Assembly (NCBI GenBank): GCA_015832175.1
Contig: WJXW01000005.1
Location: 496,001 to 560,000 of the forward strand
Direction: 5' to 3'
From: Paraphaeosphaeria minitans
Taxonomy: Eukaryota > Ascomycota > Dothideomycetes > Pleosporales > Didymosphaeriaceae
Length of the DNA: 64,000 bases
Shown piece by piece: positions 59,233 through 64,000 of the stretch. The notes beneath the pieces were generated by a model. That model was not told the DNA's origin. It was given only the letters and a program-made list of their open reading frames with translations, and searched no databases. The first letter of the stretch is position 1. Each line of letters begins with the position of its first letter. The position numbers and the translations under genes were made by a program.

Positions 59233-59390
59233 TGTCAGATAGAATGAGGGCGTTGAGGTCGGATCTGCACAATCGAGCAGGGACCACTGCACTTGTCGCA
59301 CTAGCCCAGGGGTCAAACCAACCGAAGAACGCAGAATTCCATAATTAATCATTACAGAATCATCACCCATCATAATACTTCATCACATAC
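59233..59390 (+). repeat. Left inverted repeat of the collagen segment
   Basis: First about 105 bp closely match the right arm; the remainder matches only in blocks. Confidence 0.8.
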
Positions 59391-59421
59391 AACCATTTAT
59401 CTGACACCTCTCCGTTCTTGA

Positions 59422-59733
59422 ACGAGTCCTCCTACATCGGCTCCCGCCTTCGGCGTCATTCAACTACTATCGTCCATCAATCCAATAAAGTTCAAGGATT
59501 TGTCTGGCCTAAATAGCCTGGATGCTCTTGAATTCGCTGCCTCTGTCATCTCGACCAGCGATCTCGCATTTGTTGAGAGCTTGCCTGCGAATCCCAACCC
59601 AGACAACTTGGTCATTGCAACCACGGCTTTGGCCGGGGACATCCTCACTCTCACCGGCCACGTTGCCAATCTTAAGGCAGCTACATCTGTCCTTGCTCTG
59701 AGGAGCCTTGGCCTTCCTGTTCTCAGATTGTAA
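59422..59733 (+). other. Coding-looking fragment without a start codon
   Basis: Open from 59422 to a TAA just after PVLRL, with normal-looking protein text (LSGLNSLDALEFAASVIST, NLVIATTALAGDILTLTGHV) but no ATG. A GTAAGC near the end could be a donor site. It may be an internal exon or a gene remnant. Family not recognised. Confidence 0.3.
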
Positions 59734-60272
59734 GCGATGCGGTTACAATGCTAGTGTAAAGGAGACGATGACATGGACTGGTGGAGGGCGGAAGAGATTG
59801 CGAAAAGACCCTTGTTGCGTCTCCTGTACCTTCTTTCCTTTGGGAGAAACTTCAAAACACCGAAATAAACGTTTCCTCTTTGTCAGGTAGTCGACCATAC
59901 AGATAGCAGAAAGTCACATCGAGCAACATACCTTGACCATCATGAGCCTAGACCTCGTATTTTAGCTCTGTTGTCGTTAGTACCAAGTGCATAATGGCTT
60001 GGAAATTTTCGCGTAGAAAGTCGTGCTAAGTTCCACATTCCAACCATCCTTCACAAGGGAAGAATGCAGTACGCAGTAAGTTGTCGTACATTCTAGTAGT
60101 GGACTAGATTTCTTTGTGGCATTCAATTAATGCGTTTTGATCCTTTTGTCAAGGAATGTATGCTAAGCTTTAGCCAAGTAACGTGCTTGAAATTAAATGT
60201 TTTCTCTTTATTACCCCTCCGTCCTACGCTCTCCTTTAATGTCACATCCTATACTTCTATTTACTGACTACC

Positions 60273-61556
60273 ATGAAGACCATCTTATTTGAGGCTCTAG
60301 TTACCCAGACATTATTCCTGAACAACCGAATTCTAGCGTTTCCGGTTGGAGTTTCTCCTACCGCTGACCTACCAACTCCCGTTAGGGAGTCTACAGCTGC
60401 TCTACTTCTACCGGAGCCTCTTAAATATGCTTCAGGTAGAACTAGGACCTGGTCTCCCAAAATGCGAATTATCGTAAACGTCGCTAAAGCGCTCAATATG
60501 GGCCTAAAAGTGCCAATAGGCACGCTTTTAGCTCCATTCAGGATTACTGCACGCCAAGTTCCTGAAGCCGCTTCTCCTGCACCTGCACCTGAAGTCTCTC
60601 CGGAGAGTGGAATCCAGGTCCCTCCCAGCCCGGCTGGGCCTGCTGGGCCTGCTGGTTTCCCTGGGTCTCGCGGCCCTGCCGGCTCTAACGGCCTTCCTGG
60701 CCCTGTTGGACCAGCTGGCATTCCCGGCTCTAACGGCCTCAACGGTCTTCCTGGACCTTCTGGGCCCGCTGGTCCTCCCGGTGCTAATGGCCTGAATGGT
60801 CTGAACGGCTTCAATGGCCTGAACGGTCCGTCTGGGCCTGCTGGTTTTCCTGGGTCTCCCGGCCATGCCGGCTCTAACGGCCTTCCTGGCCCTGTTGGAC
60901 CAGCTGGCATTCCCGGCTCTAACGGCCTCAACGGTCTTCCTGGACCTTCTGGGCCCGCTGGTCCTCCCGGTGCTAATGGCCTGAATGGTCTGAACGGCTT
61001 CAATGGCCTGAACGGTCCGTCTGGGCCTGCTGGTTTTCCTGGGTCTCCCGGCCATGCCGGCTCTAACGGCCTTCCTGGCCCTTCTGGGCCCGCTGGCCCT
61101 CCCGGCTCTAATGGCCCTACTGGTCCGCCTGGACCTCCCGGTCCTGCCGGGTCTAATGGTCTGAATGGTCCTCCTGGCCCTGCTGGGACCGCTGGCCCTC
61201 CTGGTTCTCCTGGTCTCCCTGGCACTCCCGGTTCTCCCGGTCTCCCTGGCACTCCCGGTCTCCCTGGCCCTCCCGGTCCGCCTGGGACCGCTGGTATTCC
61301 CGGGTCTCCCGGCCCTGCCAGCTCTAACGGCCTGAACAGCCTTCCTGGCCCTGCTGAACCCGCTGGCCCTCCCGCAAAATACTCGTGGAGCGACTATGAC
61401 GATGATGGTTACTACGATGGCGAGGACTATGACTCAGATTTTGACGAAGACTATGGCAAGAAAGCGGAAGGCTATAGCGCAGATAGTGGATGCAGGTGGT
61501 GCTACGAGTGGGTTGACGATACAGACGATGTGACTAGATCGCACGGGGATGGCTGA
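60273..61556 (+). CDS. Collagen-like Gly-X-Y repeat protein
   Basis: 427 residues, single exon, intact. The N-terminus ([20 protein letters not shown]) is moderately hydrophobic, so secretion is possible but not certain. Residues about 120-365 are an almost unbroken Gly-X-Y array rich in G-P-A, G-S-N, G-L-N and G-L-P triplets, expected to form a triple helix. The C-terminus is strongly acidic ([20 protein letters not shown]) and includes GCRWCYEW, a CxxC. Much of the array is two 63-residue copies identical or nearly so in DNA. The gene lies inside an inverted-repeat segment. Fungal collagen-like proteins act as surface coats or adhesins (for example Metarhizium MCL1), and such a role here is inference. 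Confidence 0.82.
   Translation: MKTILFEALVTQTLFLNNRILAFPVGVSPTADLPTPVRESTAALLLPEPLKYASGRTRTWSPKMRIIVNVAKALNMGLKVPIGTLLAPFRITARQVPEAASPAPAPEVSPESGIQVPPSPAGPAGPAGFPGSRGPAGSNGLPGPVGPAGIPGSNGLNGLPGPSGPAGPPGANGLNGLNGFNGLNGPSGPAGFPGSPGHAGSNGLPGPVGPAGIPGSNGLNGLPGPSGPAGPPGANGLNGLNGFNGLNGPSGPAGFPGSPGHAGSNGLPGPSGPAGPPGSNGPTGPPGPPGPAGSNGLNGPPGPAGTAGPPGSPGLPGTPGSPGLPGTPGLPGPPGPPGTAGIPGSPGPASSNGLNSLPGPAEPAGPPAKYSWSDYDDDGYYDGEDYDSDFDEDYGKKAEGYSADSGCRWCYEWVDDTDDVTRSHGDG
60681..61058 (+). repeat. 189-bp in-frame tandem duplication within the collagen-like gene
   Basis: GGCTCTAACGGCCTTCCTGG starts at 60681, 60870 and 61059. The units 60681-60869 and 60870-61058 look nearly identical by eye (the last few codons before each unit differ, as in SRGPA versus SPGHA). 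The third copy diverges after about 25 bp. Confidence 0.88.
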
Positions 61557-61792
61557 ATATAGTTAGATTTACCCGCCTGGAGAACATATAAAGCCGCTCA
61601 TCTACACGTCTTAACAACCAACAATGCAATTGATTGCCTCATATTGATAATTGATAGCGCTAATGGTCTCTCATGGTTACAGATGATGACTCTAATTTTT
61701 AATCCATTTTTTTCCTAGAGAAACTACCTGTGCATCTGGATACCTGCGCCAAAATATCGTCGATGATCTTAACGAGGCTTGAGGTGTAAGAT
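61557..61792. other. Spacer between collagen-like gene and small ORF
   Basis: AT-rich 236-bp spacer; probable 3' UTR of the collagen-like gene. No distinct signal seen. Confidence 0.4.
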
Positions 61793-62071
61793 ATGCTCCA
61801 ACACGGATATAAAGGAGGCTACTCTTCTCCCAAGATGGGCGCGCTGAAGCGTTCCGCTGCTACACTAGCGCTACCTAAAGGCAACGGTGGGCCGGACCCA
61901 ATTGTAATGGCCGGGAGCGACCAATACTACAGCATCGAGTACGACGATGACGATCTCCGGCGCTGGATTAAGAAGAGCAAGGTTAAGAAGGTTGATGGCA
62001 TTTTCACTGGAATGGCAAGAAAGCCAAAGGAAAAGACCAATCAGGGCTCGCAGACCTCTAGAGGGAAGTGA
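61793..62071 (+). CDS. Small hypothetical protein in the collagen segment
   Basis: 92-codon frame with a normal-looking sequence: Gly/Ser/Lys-rich start (MLQHGYKGGYSSPKMGALKR), an acidic block (YYSIEYDDDDLRRWIKKS) and a basic end (ARKPKEKTNQGSQTSRGK). No family recognised. It has an acidic aspartate run like the collagen-like protein upstream. It may continue by splicing, as another frame stays open to 62132. Could also be chance. Confidence 0.35.
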   Translation: MLQHGYKGGYSSPKMGALKRSAATLALPKGNGGPDPIVMAGSDQYYSIEYDDDDLRRWIKKSKVKKVDGIFTGMARKPKEKTNQGSQTSRGK

Positions 62072-62254
62072 TGACAACGAGGAATTCGCCGGCAACACCT
62101 TCTCTACTGTCTGGCCGAAGAAATGCTATTAAATTCGGCCAATTGGAGAAGAAGTGCTTCATGACCATTACTAACACGATGACAGGCGGCCAAGGTCTAC
62201 CGTACTATTGTATTTGCTGTGCTGGCTACAGTTGTCAGATATCATGTTCGCATG

Positions 62255-62430
62255 CGATAAGGTATGATGATGGGTGATCATTGATGTCTTTATTGATGAT
62301 GAAAAAATGCCCCGTGGTGTCTGCCACTCTGTTCGGTTGGTTTTGACCCCTGGGCTAGTGCGATAGGTAAGTGCTGCGGTCCCTGCTCCATTATGCAGAT
62401 CCGACCTCAACGCACTCGTTCTATCTGACA
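62255..62430 (-). repeat. Right inverted repeat of the collagen segment
   Basis: Reverse complement of the left arm. Just inside it, GTTGTCAGATAT at 62231-62242 echoes the arm's terminus in direct orientation. Confidence 0.8.
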
Positions 62431-63564
62431 GGACTGTTCCAATCGTACGCTTCACAAGTATTCCCAGAATATGCCCTTATATTTGACAACAGTAGACTGA
62501 AAATATGATAATAGTCGGCCTTGTTCTAAATATCTCAATGCATCCGTACTAAAAGAGGTTTTAAGTGCAGTTCGTCATTCATTTTATATTATACGACATA
62601 GCCTGGCTTTTAATTATGTTAATAGTTATGGAAATAGTAGACATGTGGTCACTAGCGTCGCGAATCTCTTTGCTAGTTACGGCCGGGGTCGCAACTACTA
62701 TTTAGAAGGATAAGACTATACGAATGGGGACTTTTCGTTTCATTTGCCACAGCTTCTATTCTGTCCGCGACCCAGTCAATCTCACTCTTTAAATGGTGAT
62801 TGAATTTGTTAAGACCTTCCAGGTAGCTATTCCTAAAGGGCTAGGGCTGGTTCTCGGGCAGGAGCGTCAACAATCGGAGAAGTGATACATTCAAATGACT
62901 GAGTCCTGGCCTGGCAGTCATGAGATACTATATCAACAATAAGGCCCGAGTAATGTCGAAAGATAGATTGGGAATACAGGTTTGACACGAGTATCAGTCG
63001 TGTTAGTGTAGGTGGCATCACGTTCAACACTGTCACATGATACAACCAACCTTATGTAGACTAGCTGCTGACTACGATCCTCGTACTTAAGGGATCCTCT
63101 GGTTAGCTTGTTACAATCAACTCAGTCTCTCATTTCTTCCTCCGCACCTCACTGATAAGTCGAGATACCTGAGTCCCTATATTCTCCTACTGGAGAGGGC
63201 CACTAAGAGTACTGATCATATTGGTTAAACTTTTACTCAGGAATCAGTATACAACCTGTTCAGGTATCGATGGCGCCAAGGCTTCTGGTTCCGATTGAGT
63301 CCTGTCGTAGCGTCTGAAGAACGACAGTTAACTACACGTAGGAATCCATGTAACCATTCCTGTGTATCATGACGGATCATAGATACGGTGCCCGTGCACC
63401 CAACGCGCGGAATCGGCCCTAGCCATCACCAGCAAACTTGAGGCTGTAGAGCCACATACAATAGCTGTTATCACTAGATTTTCTGGTAGAGTGATCTATA
63501 GGCCTATACGACAGAGTTTGCTACCAAAACTTACGTGGTTGAAGTATTCTACGGCCGCGGCTGT
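62431..63564. other. Non-coding stretch between collagen segment and transposase remnant
   Basis: Mildly AT-rich with short frames only. No repeat or RNA seen by eye. Confidence 0.45.
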
Positions 63565-64000
63565 TCACCGTAGGTGCAGGTGCTGAGCACGGCTCATAAG
63601 CAACACTACCACTTTGCACAGCTGCAGAACCACGTTTCTGCCTCTTTTAACTCCTTGTTGCTGTGAGGCCTTGCGCTTACGTTTTTGTGCAGTCTGAGAT
63701 TTGTTTTGAGAGTCGCGCTGCTGTTTCTTCCGTGCTCTCTCTGCTTTGCGCGCATCAATAGCTTGGCGCTGTTCTACACGCTTCCTCTCTCGCTCTTCCT
63801 TCTCACTCGCCGCCTTCTGGCGCTTCTCTTCTGCAATTTGCTTTTTGTAAGCTGTAGCAGCAGCCTTTGACTTTCTTGCCTCTTCTTTTTGGAACTCCTC
63901 CTCCTCTGCCTCACGCTTTGCTAACCTCATCCGTGTGCGCGCTTCTCGGAAGGAGCGAGGAGTCCACATCATGTACGGTCCCCAGTACTCATAGTGTTGT
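63565..64000 (-). CDS. pogo/Fot1-type transposase, C-terminal part, cut by window edge
   Basis: The frame is open from the window edge to a stop at 63565 (145 codons visible). It begins QHYEYWGPY, then MMWTPRSFREARTRMRLAKR, then a long Lys/Glu/Arg-rich coiled stretch (EEEFQKEEARKSKAAATAYK, ERKRVEQRQAIDARKAERAR). This matches the C-terminal tail of fungal pogo/Fot1-like DDE transposases with a CENP-B-type HTH; the DDE core would lie beyond 64000. The element's right end should be between about 63560 and the collagen segment. No stop is seen in the part present, so it may be little damaged by RIP. Confidence 0.72.
   Translation of the reverse strand, partial: QHYEYWGPYMMWTPRSFREARTRMRLAKREAEEEEFQKEEARKSKAAATAYKKQIAEEKRQKAASEKEERERKRVEQRQAIDARKAERARKKQQRDSQNKSQTAQKRKRKASQQQGVKRGRNVVLQLCKVVVLLMSRAQHLHLR

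Larger units (their letters stand above)
59233..62430. mobile_element. 3.2-kb segment bounded by inverted repeats, carrying a collagen-like gene
   Basis: Left arm 59233 onward (TGTCAGATAGAATGAG..., GTTGAGGTCGGATCTGCA, GCACTAGCCCAGGGGTCAAA) is mirrored by the right arm ending at 62430, in reverse complement, over about 105 bp with few changes. Weaker similarity continues (ATCACCCATCAT) to about 59390 and 62255. Inside are the collagen-like gene, a small ORF and a coding-looking fragment, but no transposase. Flanking bases show no clear target duplication. It could be a non-autonomous DNA transposon with cargo, or an island between two inverted copies of a small repeat. Confidence 0.6.

Overview
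The window looks like filamentous ascomycete (Pezizomycotina) DNA, most likely a dothideomycete. Genes carry short GT-AG introns of about 48 to 185 bp with CTAAC/CTGAC-like branch points. The proteins are fungal: a class IV chitin synthase, a Chs4/SKT5-type activator, a HeLo-like STAND N-terminal domain and fungal BTB proteins. AT-rich blocks with CpA-to-TpA damage indicate repeat-induced point mutation (RIP). No rRNA, CRISPR or bacterial operon was seen. Exon limits were read by eye from splice sites and reading frame.

Region 1 (1-46.1 kb) is a gene-dense core. In order it holds: a class IV chitin synthase (minus, cut by the left edge) head-to-head with a Sel1-repeat, CaaX-ending chitin synthase activator; an Aro8-type aromatic aminotransferase; a class III aminotransferase; OST2/DAD1 divergent from a TMEM14 protein; an intron-containing tRNA-Leu(CAA); a HeLo-like domain protein; a degenerate tRNA-headed, poly(A)-tailed element; ERO1 divergent from a CX5R rhodanese (arsenate reductase/Ych1-like); MPH1; a small GPI-anchored cysteine-rich protein; the BAH-PHD-ELM2-SANT regulator SNT2; an RCR-like PPxY membrane protein; an unrecognised conserved-looking protein; alanyl-tRNA synthetase with a possible mitochondrial leader; and a carboxymuconolactone-decarboxylase-like protein. 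Cell-wall chitin synthesis (chitin synthase, activator, perhaps RCR-like) and ER protein folding and glycosylation (ERO1, OST2) each recur, but nothing shows these are co-regulated clusters.

Region 2 (about 46.9-64 kb) is an accessory, repeat-rich compartment. A 5-kb TA-rich block has essentially no open frames. It contains a 1.5-kb element with about 230-bp terminal inverted repeats and, beside it, a pair of TG...CA direct repeats. Next come a BTB pseudogene with two in-frame stops, a long stretch of non-coding low-copy repeats including a fold-back region, a second BTB pseudogene, and a 3.2-kb segment bounded by inverted repeats that encloses an intact collagen-like (Gly-X-Y) gene and a small ORF. 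A truncated pogo/Fot1-type transposase runs off the right edge.

The strongest candidates for something new are the inverted-repeat-bounded collagen-like cargo, the tRNA-headed retroposon-like element near 19.9 kb, and the head-to-head chitin synthase and activator pair.
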